A model generated the notes under the pieces. That model had not been told where the DNA came from. It did not search any database and saw only the letters and a list, made by a program, of their open reading frames with translations. A stretch of DNA of 32,797 bases from NZQO01 sp002693605 (GTDB lineage Bacteria > Bacteroidota > Bacteroidia > Flavobacteriales > Flavobacteriaceae). Position numbers and translations under genes: made by a program. This document shows, piece by piece, positions 23,962 to 32,563 of this stretch. Every line of letters starts with the position of its first letter. The stretch's first letter is position 1. The stretch spans positions 1 through 32,797 of the forward strand of contig CAXAVH010000017.1 of the NCBI GenBank assembly GCA_963972105.1, read 5' to 3'.

Positions 23962-24963
23962 CTATTGAATTTTAGAATAAAATCGTTGTACGACCTGTTG
24001 CGCGGGTTTATTCTGAGGGGTGAATAACGTGTGCCTCTCCCCGCCCACCGCTTCGTGGGCCACGAACCATTTCCATAGAAACCCACCAGCCATCCACGGC
24101 TCGGCCCAAAATTCTTCATAGAGGGCGGTAAGTAGGTTCGCCTGTGCCGCGAGGTTCACCGGCCTCCCGTCCCTCTTGCTATCCCACGGTTCCTTTCCGG
24201 CAAAATCGCCGCTTCGATAGCCATATTCGGTAAACAGGATGGGGCGGTCAAAAGCCTCAGAAACTAATTTCAATTCTTTCTTCCACTTCTGCCAGCCTAC
24301 CCGGGCTTCGGCCACGGTAGGCAAAATGCTATCTGAAACTGGAAAATAAGCGTCTACTCCAATATAATCGAGATCGTTCCAGAACGGCACGCGACCGTAC
24401 GCATCCCAATTGGCGGCATAGGTCAGTTTTCCGGGATAAATTTGCCGTACTTCAGCTATAAGCTCGAACCAGAAATCGGGCCGGTGCGCGATAAATCGTT
24501 CCAATTCGGTACCTATACAGAAAATGGGCACCTTTGCCTTAGTCGCCTGTCTGGCAAATGTCAAGATGAACTCACGGTAGTGCATTTCAAACTGCCGCCA
24601 CTCCGCTTCGGTGGCCATTTCCAGATGCCCGGTATAGGCGCCATTGGATATCCAGAGTTGGGGTTTAAGCATCACTTCAATATCCTGCTTGCGGAGTTCA
24701 TCAATATATTGCTGTACCCCTTCCTTGCGCTCGCCAAACCACTGCCGTTCGCTATTGAACACCAGGTACGGGTCGTCCACCGCACGCATAAAACCAAAGG
24801 GCATGAGCGCTGCATAATTTGCGTTAAGTTTAACGAGCGGTGCCACATTGACCGCGGCTATCGGCTGGCCCGAAGCCACGAAACTCACTCCATTTATTTT
24901 TGGTGGTGGCGCAGTACAGGCCGCCACTACTACCAATAAAAGGAAAAATAAGGACTGCCTCAT
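23962..24963 (-). CDS. GH113-like glycoside hydrolase lipoprotein
   Basis: Protein of 333 residues from ATG 24963. The longer start at 25002 would add a hydrophobic leader before the true signal peptide and is rejected. MRQSLFFLLLVVVAAC is a lipoprotein signal with lipobox VAAC (Cys16). The rest is a TIM-barrel of the GH113 / GTA-TIM-like group. The candidate acid/base Glu153 is in CIGTELERF and the candidate nucleophile Glu246 is in LFTEYGYRS; KPQLWISNGAY and WDAYGRVPFWNDLDYIGVDAYFP are further family blocks. GH113 members cleave beta-mannan, but many relatives are uncharacterised. The protein probably sits on the outer or periplasmic membrane surface. It stands alone, convergent with the hemerythrin gene. 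Confidence 0.85.
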   Translation of the reverse strand: MRQSLFFLLLVVVAACTAPPPKINGVSFVASGQPIAAVNVAPLVKLNANYAALMPFGFMRAVDDPYLVFNSERQWFGERKEGVQQYIDELRKQDIEVMLKPQLWISNGAYTGHLEMATEAEWRQFEMHYREFILTFARQATKAKVPIFCIGTELERFIAHRPDFWFELIAEVRQIYPGKLTYAANWDAYGRVPFWNDLDYIGVDAYFPVSDSILPTVAEARVGWQKWKKELKLVSEAFDRPILFTEYGYRSGDFAGKEPWDSKRDGRPVNLAAQANLLTALYEEFWAEPWMAGGFLWKWFVAHEAVGGERHTLFTPQNKPAQQVVQRFYSKIQ

Positions 24964-25295
24964 AAATATAATTTGAAAAAAGGGAAAAGGTACAACATTC
25001 AACGTTGCTTAAAAGCACTTGTCACGGTCCGTCGTACCCAAAGTCCAGAACACCTATTAAGCCCCTTATGGTCATAGTTCGGTCGGGTTTCGTTTGGAAA
25101 TCCTTCGTAATTTTACGTACCACGTCTTTATTTATGGGGAATTATCGCATAAATTTCGAAGAAATACCGACCAACACCCGAAGCAAGTAAGGCATAAGGA
25201 GGCTTCGCACCCCTCAATGGCACTTGTCCCAAACCGAATTATGTGCTATATTTCAGCACTCCCCGAAAGCGATATCTTATTAAATACATACTGCT
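24964..25295. other. 332-nt intergenic region between GH113-like and DUF6266 genes
   Basis: Contains no convincing gene; the short frames here lack domains and ribosome-binding context. It must hold the promoter of the minus-strand hydrolase, which I could not place. It does hold the plus-strand promoter at 25224-25254. A 12-bp inverted repeat (CGTAA-TT-TTACG, 25106-25117) lies near the middle and could bind a regulator. No repeat or insertion-sequence end was recognised. Confidence 0.6.
25224..25254 (+). promoter_or_regulatory. Promoter of the DUF6266 gene (TTG-N20-TATATTTC)
   Basis: TTG at 25224-25226 and TATATTTC at 25247-25254 (one mismatch to TAnnTTTG) are 20 nt apart, leaving a leader of about 35 nt before ATG 25296. 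Confidence 0.6.
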
Positions 25296-25958
25296 ATGGC
25301 AATCTACAACGATGGTATACTAGGCGGTTTCTCGGGGAAAATAGGCCCTGTGGTGGGCAGCCGTTGGCGCGGTAAGAATGTGTTGCGCTCCCTACCAAGA
25401 AAGTCGACCGTACCCCCAAGCAATAAACAAGTGGCCCAACGCGACCGGTTTGCGTTTGCCGTACATTTTCTCTCCCCCTTAAGTTGGCTCCTTACCCAGA
25501 CCTTTACCTTTTTCATGGGCGCTTCGGGACCGTACCGAGCGGCGCTTTCCTATCATTTAAAGCACGCGGTAGTAGCTACCCCCAACGGTTTTGAATGGAA
25601 ATTCAGCAGCGTGCTAATAAGTACGGGGCAATTACGGGGCCTACAAGCGCCCCGGCTGCTCGTGGCGGCAGAACCCGGTTTACTGCTACAGTGGGAAGAC
25701 AACAGCCACCAGGCACTCGCCCATCCCACCGATGTACTTACCGTGGTTCTCTACGTATCTCAACAGCACGAATTTTACTATTTTGAAGACGCGGCCTTGC
25801 GGGCCGACGGGGAAGCCCAATTGCCTATTCCCGAATTTCTGTGGAACAAACCATTAGTGGTATGGGCGTTCTTCAGAACAGCTTTGGAGGCCACCGGCGA
25901 GGCACATATCGCCACTAGCGATTATTTGGGAAATATTGTAGTAGTGAAACCTGCATAG
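25296..25958 (+). CDS. DUF6266-family protein
   Basis: Protein of 220 residues. The first 40 carry the family signature, GGFSGKIGPVVGSRWRGKNVLRSLPRKS, followed by PSNKQVAQRDRFAFAV. The remainder is predicted mixed strand and helix with no membrane segment or signal peptide. The family is restricted to Bacteroidota as far as I recall, and its function is unknown. Conserved Gly/Arg-rich N-termini of this kind are seen in phage- or polymer-associated proteins, but that comparison is weak. The gene is monocistronic, with its own promoter and 196 nt before the next gene. Confidence 0.85.
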   Translation: MAIYNDGILGGFSGKIGPVVGSRWRGKNVLRSLPRKSTVPPSNKQVAQRDRFAFAVHFLSPLSWLLTQTFTFFMGASGPYRAALSYHLKHAVVATPNGFEWKFSSVLISTGQLRGLQAPRLLVAAEPGLLLQWEDNSHQALAHPTDVLTVVLYVSQQHEFYYFEDAALRADGEAQLPIPEFLWNKPLVVWAFFRTALEATGEAHIATSDYLGNIVVVKPA

Positions 25959-26154
25959 TTTTAATTAGGGAAAGGCAACTCCATTTAGGATATACAAATA
26001 AGATTTGCTAAAAAATGGCCTTTTTGGGTAGAACCGCACCCTAAACAACGTCTCACTGCTTCCAATGCGCCCATTTATTAGGTATTTGTTGTTTTATTTG
26101 CAACGGTGTCCATACGGACAAAAGTTATATTCAATCAACAAAATTTCATCACTT

Positions 26155-27849
26155 ATGAAACAAGCAACTTACCTCACAATTCTCTTAAGTTTACTATGTA
26201 CCTTTTCTGCCAGCGCACAAGAACATGAATGGAGCGGCCGCTTTGGCGGTACAGGCGAGGATGTGGTACGGGCAATGCATGTAGATGCTGAAGGAAATAG
26301 TTATACAACGGGTTACTTTACAGATACCGCTGATTTTGATATTGGGATAGGGGAAACCAATTTAGTATCTAATGGTTTTTACGATGTCTTTATCCAAAAA
26401 ACCGACAGCAACGGAGAACTAGTGTGGGCTCAGCGCGTAGGAGGCTCAATGTTCGACTATGGAGTGGGCATTACCACCGACCCTTTAGGGAATGTCTACA
26501 TTACCGGCTATTTTGACGAGACCGTGGATTTTGATCCGGGTACTGGTGAGGCCCTGCTCACCTCGCAGGGAGGCGGTGACATCTTTATCTTAAAACTAGA
26601 TAGCGAAGGTTCTTTTGTATGGGCCAAGAGTGTGGGAGGAGCTGATTACGAAGAGGCTACATCGATTGACGTAGATGAGCTAGGCAACGTATATACCATC
26701 GGATATATCTACCAAACTGTCGATTTTGACCCCGGTGCCGGTGAGTATATGCTTACTAGTGAAGGTTCGAGTGATACCTTTCTTCTCAAATTGGATGTTG
26801 ACGGTAATTTTGTGTCCGCAATGAGATATGGTGGAACCGAACTGGATTTAGGGATGGATTTATATGTGAAGGATTCCGAGAATATATTTATTGCCGGTTT
26901 TTTTGATGGTACTACCGATTTGGACCCGAGGCCCAGCAAAGAATACCCAGCTACGGCCACAGAAGGATTCGCCGGTTATGCCTTACACCTTGGTAGTGAT
27001 GGTTCCATTAAGAACGTTTACGTCACCGAAGGGGGTGAGTTCACCAACAGGTCCATTGCCGTTGATGATCAAAACAATATGTACGTAACCGGTTATTTTG
27101 GATTCACCGTAGATTTTGCTCCCACTAGCGGTTCTAGTGAATACACCTTTTCTTCTCCTTTGGTTTATAATAGTGTAGTAGTTAAGATAAGCAACAATGG
27201 GGAAGTAGCTTGGGCCCGCCATTTGCATAGTGACGATACCATGCTTGGATATGACCTAAAAGTTGGCGCCAATGGCCAAGTCTACAGCAGTGGGTTTTTT
27301 AACGGAACTGCAGATTTTGACCCAAGCGGCGATACCAGCTTCGACCTCTCGAAGACCTCCAGTAGCGTATCTGACGCTTATCTATCCATACTCGATGCCA
27401 AGGGAGCGTTTGTAGACGCCTTCCAATATGGCGGCGTTAATTTTATAGACACCCATCAAATGGGAATAGATAGTAACGACAATGTATACCTTGCTGCGCA
27501 TTTTGAGGCAACGGTAGACCTCAACCCTATGCCAGACAATATAAATGAAGTGACTGCTTTGGACTTTCGCGACAATTACTTGATTAAAATGGCATCGGCC
27601 CCCTTGGCAGTACCTTCCCATTCCAATAAAGCTTTCGAATTTTATCCAAACCCAGCTCAAGACAAAGTCACACTGCGAGGAACTACCCCCCTTGAGGGAC
27701 ACGCATATAAAATATATTCATCTCTCGGCCAATTGTTGGAAACGGGAACGATATCCCAGCAACAGTCTATTAGTATGGACGGATTGCCTAGCGGTATTTA
27801 TTTTGTTTCTATTGCCAACCAATTCAGTTTCAAATTAGTGAAGCAATAG
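26155..27849 (+). CDS. T9SS-secreted SBBP (beta-propeller) repeat protein
   Basis: Protein of 564 residues from ATG 26155, where a signal peptide begins (MKQATYLTILLSLLCTFSASAQ). The frame is open from ATG 26065, but that would place 30 residues before the signal peptide. From about 30 to 480 the chain is a tandem array of about 50-residue units with the pattern G-N-x-Y-x-T-G-Y-F-x-x-T-x-D-F-D-P (for example GNVYITGYFDETVDFDPG), typical of SBBP beta-propeller repeats. The last 75 residues are a type A T9SS sorting domain (FYPNPAQDKVTL, GQLLETG, LPSGIYFVSI, FKLVKQ), which directs export to the surface or medium. No catalytic domain is visible. The coding sequence looks more AT-rich than the arsenosugar genes. 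Confidence 0.92.
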   Translation: MKQATYLTILLSLLCTFSASAQEHEWSGRFGGTGEDVVRAMHVDAEGNSYTTGYFTDTADFDIGIGETNLVSNGFYDVFIQKTDSNGELVWAQRVGGSMFDYGVGITTDPLGNVYITGYFDETVDFDPGTGEALLTSQGGGDIFILKLDSEGSFVWAKSVGGADYEEATSIDVDELGNVYTIGYIYQTVDFDPGAGEYMLTSEGSSDTFLLKLDVDGNFVSAMRYGGTELDLGMDLYVKDSENIFIAGFFDGTTDLDPRPSKEYPATATEGFAGYALHLGSDGSIKNVYVTEGGEFTNRSIAVDDQNNMYVTGYFGFTVDFAPTSGSSEYTFSSPLVYNSVVVKISNNGEVAWARHLHSDDTMLGYDLKVGANGQVYSSGFFNGTADFDPSGDTSFDLSKTSSSVSDAYLSILDAKGAFVDAFQYGGVNFIDTHQMGIDSNDNVYLAAHFEATVDLNPMPDNINEVTALDFRDNYLIKMASAPLAVPSHSNKAFEFYPNPAQDKVTLRGTTPLEGHAYKIYSSLGQLLETGTISQQQSISMDGLPSGIYFVSIANQFSFKLVKQ

Positions 27850-27907
27850 CAAGACAGGAGTCATTCCGTCACATTGGAAATCTACAAATTATGTACTATT
27901 TTTCGGT

Positions 27908-29080
27908 ATGGAAAAATGGGCCATGTTTGTAGATTTCGTTTTAATAGCCGGAATGTCGCTATTATTTCTCCTAGCGGTTTTCCTTCTGAAATCAAATACG
28001 GGCTTCCCGAAAAAATTGCTTTCGGTCTTTTTTATAAACTCTATTTTCTTCTTGCTATACTATTATGGCTACCTGCACAAATCACATATAGTGGGGGGAA
28101 TTGCCATCTTGTTTGGCAGTGGAGCAGGATTTCTATTAGGGCCCTTTTTATTGTTTTATATTCGCTCCCTCATTTGGCCCAGACAAAAAGTACTGTCGGC
28201 CTTAAAGCTCCATTTAATTCCCTTTGCCATATATTGGCTATTGGTCTCGCTACCCATAGCCCTAAGCCTAGGCGCTGGGTTACTAAGGAGCTATCACGAA
28301 CAGTATGTTCTAGTAGCCGATTATGTAAATCTCCTTGAGAATATTTACTTCTTTAGTTATACCCTCGTGACGCTTCGTTGGGTAGCTCGCATCAAAAAAG
28401 CTCAAGAAGAGGTATATGCCTCCATAGATGCCCAAAATATCGAATGGATTTCCTATTTGACAATAGGGTTAATGATCATTATCCTGCTAGACAGTGCCTT
28501 TTCGGTTTATGAACTTTTTTACCCTATGATTCCTTGGAATCTCGGAACCATAATTGCATTCGCACTTATCCTGTTATACTGCTATTTGGGCTATAAGGGA
28601 ATGTTTCAGGCCAACATACTATTGCCTTCATTTCTCTTAGCTGAACCCAATTTTCAAAAAATCCAGGTAAAATCTACTATTGAAGATCCTCATCACAAAC
28701 CCGTTCGGCAACTGGATATTTTTACACCTCAGGAAATTATCGCCCTAGAAAAACGGTTGTATGAAATACTGGAAACCAAAAAGCCATACTTAAACGACGC
28801 ATTAAGTCTTTCAGAACTCGCAGCGGAACTGAACATCACCGACAAAAAACTTTCTGAATTACTGAATCAGCACCTCAACACCAATTTCTATAATCTAATT
28901 AATGAGTATAGGGTGCAAGCGGTTAAGGAAAAACTACAAACCAATGAAGGCGGCAAATTTACATTGTTAAGTATTGCTTACGATTGCGGTTTTCAATCGA
29001 AAGCGAGTTTCAACAGAGTATTCAAACAAAAAACGGGGATGTCGCCATCAAAATACCGACAGCTTAAAATTTCCTCTTGA
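27908..29080 (+). CDS. Membrane-bound AraC-family transcriptional regulator
   Basis: Protein of 390 residues. The N-terminal two thirds contain about seven hydrophobic helices (from MFVDFVLIAGMSLLFLLAVFLL to about residue 235). The cytosolic C-terminus is an AraC-type double helix-turn-helix (about 295-388): SLSELAAELNITDKKLSELLNQ as the first, LSIAYDCGFQSKASFNRVFKQKTGMSPSKYR as the second. Such membrane AraC regulators are common in Bacteroidota and may sense a membrane or extracellular signal. Its target is unknown. It follows the T9SS protein by 58 nt, so regulation of that secreted protein is possible. A second ATG lies 15 nt downstream of the chosen start. Confidence 0.9.
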   Translation: MEKWAMFVDFVLIAGMSLLFLLAVFLLKSNTGFPKKLLSVFFINSIFFLLYYYGYLHKSHIVGGIAILFGSGAGFLLGPFLLFYIRSLIWPRQKVLSALKLHLIPFAIYWLLVSLPIALSLGAGLLRSYHEQYVLVADYVNLLENIYFFSYTLVTLRWVARIKKAQEEVYASIDAQNIEWISYLTIGLMIIILLDSAFSVYELFYPMIPWNLGTIIAFALILLYCYLGYKGMFQANILLPSFLLAEPNFQKIQVKSTIEDPHHKPVRQLDIFTPQEIIALEKRLYEILETKKPYLNDALSLSELAAELNITDKKLSELLNQHLNTNFYNLINEYRVQAVKEKLQTNEGGKFTLLSIAYDCGFQSKASFNRVFKQKTGMSPSKYRQLKISS

Positions 29081-29201
29081 TATATCACTTGGAGCTAACA
29101 TAGTGAGCTAATCTACATTCCACTTTGCGAGGCGATCAAAATAGCCCAGCTATGTAAGTCTGGATGTTGGGTAACGACCAAAAATCGCTATCTTACCTAC
29201 C

Positions 29202-30506
29202 ATGGAACACATCGTGATAATCGGCAATGGCATTGCCGGAGTTACCTGCGCTAGGCACATCAGAAAACAATCTGACAAGAAAATTACTATTATCTCTGCC
29301 GAAGCGGAACACTTTTTCTCTCGAACCGCGCTTATGTATGTTTACATGGGGCATATGGCCTGGAAGGACATCAAACCTTACGAAGATTGGTTTTGGGAAA
29401 AGAACGACTTGAATTTGATAAAAGCATTCGTCGAAAAAATTGACCCTCAGAACAAAACCCTTCATTTTTCCGACGGGGACAGTATGGGCTACGACAAATT
29501 GGTATTAGCCACCGGCAGTACTACCAAACTATTTGGCTGGGAGGGCCAGGACCTAAAGGGTGTCGTAGGCCTGGTAACCAAGCAGGACCTCGAGCAACTC
29601 GAGAAAATCGCACCTAACAAGGAAGTTTGTCCAAGAGCGGTTATAGTGGGTGGCGGCCTCATTGGCGTGGAACTGGCCGAAATGTTGCGCACCCGCAATA
29701 TTGAGGTAACTTTCTTGGTTCGGGAAAAGGCCTTTTGGACCAGTGCCCTGCCCGAATTTGAAGCAAAATTACTGTCTAGGCATATTGAATCGCACGGGGT
29801 AGACCTGAGGCACAATAGCGAACTCGACTGCATTCTGGGCGACGAAAACGGGCAGGTGCGCGGGATTCGAACCAAGGCTGGGGAAGAGATTAGTTGCTCT
29901 ATGGTGGGAATTACCACCGGCGTTACGCCCAATATCTCGTTCTTGAAAGATTCGGGAATAGAAACCGACACGGGCGTTTTGGTTAATAGGTTGCTCGAGA
30001 CCAACATTGAAGACATCTATGCCATAGGCGATTGTGCCCAGCATAGCGAGCCCTTGGGTAACCGTCCTGCCGTAGAGGCCATTTGGTATACCGGTAGGAT
30101 AATGGGCGAAACCTTGGCCCAAACACTCTGCGGAAACGCCTGGGAGTACAACCCGGGACCATGGTTCAATTCGGCCAAGTTTTTCAACATTGAATTTCAA
30201 AACTACGGATGGGTACAGCCCGCACGGCGGCGCCAAGAATACGAGGCACAGTTCCATTGGGAACACCCTACCGAGAATATATTTATAACCGTTGCCTACC
30301 ACAGGGAAACCAGGCAGTTTTTGGGAATAAACACCTTCGGAATGCGAATGCGGCACCTAGTGTTCGATACCTGGCTGCGCGAAAGCCGGTCTGTAGACTA
30401 TGTAATGCAGCACCTGGCAATGGCCAACTTCGATCCGGAATTCTCTAAAACCTATGAAAATTCCATTTTGAAAGCGTTTCAATCGAAAAAAGAAGAATTG
30501 GTATAA
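29202..30506 (+). CDS. NAD(P)/FAD-dependent oxidoreductase
   Basis: Flavoprotein of 434 residues of the pyridine-nucleotide-disulfide reductase-like fold. The FAD-binding GxGxxG is GNGIAG (8-13) and the NAD(P)-binding site is GGGLIG (150-155). The second FAD motif IYAIGDCA is at 272-279. FAD-contact segment LATGSTTKLFGWEG lies at about 102-115. There is no CxxxxC redox disulfide, so it is not a typical thioredoxin or mercuric reductase; it is closer to ferredoxin/rubredoxin reductases or nitrite reductase-type flavoproteins. It lies 44 nt upstream of a membrane ferredoxin, which makes an electron-transfer pair likely. A TTG-N19-TATCTTAC sequence (29167-29196) may be its promoter, with two mismatches in the -7 box. 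Confidence 0.88.
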   Translation: MEHIVIIGNGIAGVTCARHIRKQSDKKITIISAEAEHFFSRTALMYVYMGHMAWKDIKPYEDWFWEKNDLNLIKAFVEKIDPQNKTLHFSDGDSMGYDKLVLATGSTTKLFGWEGQDLKGVVGLVTKQDLEQLEKIAPNKEVCPRAVIVGGGLIGVELAEMLRTRNIEVTFLVREKAFWTSALPEFEAKLLSRHIESHGVDLRHNSELDCILGDENGQVRGIRTKAGEEISCSMVGITTGVTPNISFLKDSGIETDTGVLVNRLLETNIEDIYAIGDCAQHSEPLGNRPAVEAIWYTGRIMGETLAQTLCGNAWEYNPGPWFNSAKFFNIEFQNYGWVQPARRRQEYEAQFHWEHPTENIFITVAYHRETRQFLGINTFGMRMRHLVFDTWLRESRSVDYVMQHLAMANFDPEFSKTYENSILKAFQSKKEELV

Positions 30507-30550
30507 TGCGTTATAAAAGCTTCGCCTTAAAATAAAATACTGTAGCAACT

Positions 30551-32455
30551 ATGAGCACCCTCCAGCGTAACATGTCCCTCACGGGCGAACCTCCCAAAAC
30601 GATTAATACCCAGCAAAAAATGGCAAGCGCCCTGGGGTTAGTTGGGCTCGTAGTCCTTCTTCTTGCCCTGTTCAACGTAAACTTCCCCAATAAAACCCTA
30701 TGGTTGTGGATAGCCTTGGGAGGGATGAGCGCCGGAATTATTTGGTTCGGTGCCGCGGCCTACCTACACGAGCACAAGGGCATCAAGAATGATGGAGTGT
30801 ATTTCAAGTCGCTCACCTCCCGTGGCTTCTGGGCATGGATGCTGGGCATTGGCCTTACGTTATTTTACGTAATTCTGTATTGGTTCCCACAATATCTCGG
30901 GCTTACGCAAGAGGGTGAAAATGACGGTCTGATTTCCCTGTTCGATCCATTGAGTTACCTAATTAGCGGCAACCCTGCGAGCCAATGGTTCGTGTACGGC
31001 ACGTTGTATACCTTGGCTATTTTAACCTTCGGAATAAAATTTATCTGGAAATACCGGCACAATCGCTATGAAGTACTACGCACGGTTTCGGTAATGTTCT
31101 TCCAATTGAGCTTTGCGTTTCTAATACCCGAATTTTTGGTGCGCCTTAACTTGCCCTACTACGATTTAAAGAATATCTGGCCCCTCAATTATGAGCTCTT
31201 TGCCGGATACAGGGTCGATTCATTCCTAAGCGCCGGAGATATCGGGCTGCTCATGCTCATCTTCGGAATTGTCTCGATACTGGTCATTACGCCCATCCTT
31301 ACCTATTTCTACGGAAAAAGGTGGTACTGCTCCTGGGTGTGTGGCTGCGGCGGACTCGCTGAAACAGCCGGGGACCCGTTTCGGCATTTATCGAATAAAA
31401 AAATGTACGCCTGGAAAATTGAGCGGTGGGTCGTGCACAGTGTAGTGGTATTTGTGACGGTCATGACCACTGCCGTAATATTCAGCTACCTGCAGAGCAA
31501 CGAATCGGGAGCTATTTCAGAATGGAGCAATCTCGAAGGAAAAGCGGTAGTTATTAGCGAACGAAATGAGAGGCCACTTGAGGAAACGGTCTTGGCCGCA
31601 CAAAAAGCCGGGGCCACCCATGTGTTTTTGCTGAAGGAAGAATCTGCCACGGATAATCCCACCCTAGCAAATACCGCAAATATTACCATACCCTTTCATA
31701 TTATCTCTGAATCGGAAAATCAGGCAGCTCTCGCGCGCCTTCGAAATGGACTTAGCGCCAATCTTCAGTCGGAAGGGTCTGCTCAAGGTGCAATCACGAT
31801 TGGTGACGACACAACGACCCTATTTTTTGATAATTTCTGGATTTCCAAAGAATTTTTTATTTGGTTCGTGCTATCCCTACTTACCGCGGTATTTGCATGG
31901 ACGATGATCTTCAAGCGGAAACAGCTCGCCAAGGACGCTCTCTATGGGGCCATTGGCTATTTCGTAATCGTTGTAACTATTTTACTCTACACCTACAACA
32001 GTAGCCCCGGACAATTGTTCTTCTTTGAATCGTACAAGTTGCGTGAATGGTACGGGTTCTTTATAGGCGCTATGTTCAGCGGGGTTATTGGTGTTGGCTT
32101 CTACCCTATCTTCGGAAATAGGGTATGGTGTCGCTACGGTTGCCCTATGGCGGCCATCTTGGGATTTCAGCAGCGGCTGTTCTCACGATTCCGAATTACC
32201 ACGAACGGCGGACAGTGCATTAGCTGCGGAAACTGTTCCACCTATTGCGAGATGGGCATTGACGTAAAGGCATATGCCCAAAAGGGCGAGAATATCGTGC
32301 GCAGCTCCTGTGTGGGCTGTGGTATCTGCTCAGCCGTCTGCCCCAGGGGCGTATTGAAACTGGAGAACGATGCCCGCCCGGGCCGCATTGACAGCAATCA
32401 GGTGCTGTTGGGCAATGATCTCGACCTGATGGATTACGTAAACAACAGGAATTAG
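30551..32455 (+). CDS. NosR/NapH-like membrane 4Fe-4S protein with inserted PA-like domain
   Basis: Membrane electron-transfer protein of 634 residues. Hydrophobic segments lie at about 27-43, 50-70, 92-110, 150-165, 175-193 and 230-252. A cysteine motif follows (W-Y-C260-S-W-V-C264-G-C266), then another helix (about 288-308) and a soluble insert (about 315-427) between helices. After further helices comes C527-R-Y-G-C531-P, the NapH/NosR signature. The C-terminus has two 4Fe-4S motifs, C556-x2-C559-x2-C562-x3-C566 and C587-x2-C590-x2-C593-x3-C597. It probably carries electrons between the membrane pool and a partner, perhaps the FAD oxidoreductase upstream. The insert resembles a protease-associated domain (GKAVVISERN, AAQKAGATHVFLL, IPFHIIS), which I have not seen described in NosR/NapH proteins. 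Confidence 0.88.
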   Translation: MSTLQRNMSLTGEPPKTINTQQKMASALGLVGLVVLLLALFNVNFPNKTLWLWIALGGMSAGIIWFGAAAYLHEHKGIKNDGVYFKSLTSRGFWAWMLGIGLTLFYVILYWFPQYLGLTQEGENDGLISLFDPLSYLISGNPASQWFVYGTLYTLAILTFGIKFIWKYRHNRYEVLRTVSVMFFQLSFAFLIPEFLVRLNLPYYDLKNIWPLNYELFAGYRVDSFLSAGDIGLLMLIFGIVSILVITPILTYFYGKRWYCSWVCGCGGLAETAGDPFRHLSNKKMYAWKIERWVVHSVVVFVTVMTTAVIFSYLQSNESGAISEWSNLEGKAVVISERNERPLEETVLAAQKAGATHVFLLKEESATDNPTLANTANITIPFHIISESENQAALARLRNGLSANLQSEGSAQGAITIGDDTTTLFFDNFWISKEFFIWFVLSLLTAVFAWTMIFKRKQLAKDALYGAIGYFVIVVTILLYTYNSSPGQLFFFESYKLREWYGFFIGAMFSGVIGVGFYPIFGNRVWCRYGCPMAAILGFQQRLFSRFRITTNGGQCISCGNCSTYCEMGIDVKAYAQKGENIVRSSCVGCGICSAVCPRGVLKLENDARPGRIDSNQVLLGNDLDLMDYVNNRN

Positions 32456-32563
32456 CGTTGGCGGTAGAGACTGATTGGTAGTGCCCCGCCGCCCGCCTTG
32501 TTGAAATATGTACATCATCATCGGTATGCCTTCCCGAAAATAATCCCGACCTTCGCGCCGCAG

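Noticed and set aside
26065..26154. Longer N-terminus for the T9SS protein
   Set aside because: The signal peptide starts at 26155; the 30 extra residues are not signal-like and include a short separate hydrophobic stretch.
26300..27560. Possible tandem DNA repeat or CRISPR-like array
   Set aside because: The periodicity is protein-level (SBBP units of about 50 residues) with diverged codons; no identical repeats or unique spacers.
27874..27904. TTG-N20-TATTTTTC as promoter of the AraC gene
   Set aside because: Its predicted start point would fall at or after the ATG at 27908, so it fits only if translation begins at the second ATG or is leaderless. Too uncertain to list.
23952..29201. Possible genomic island bounded by an integrase or insertion sequence
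   Set aside because: No transposase, integrase, terminal inverted repeat or direct repeat was found; only gene content and apparent base use hint at insertion.
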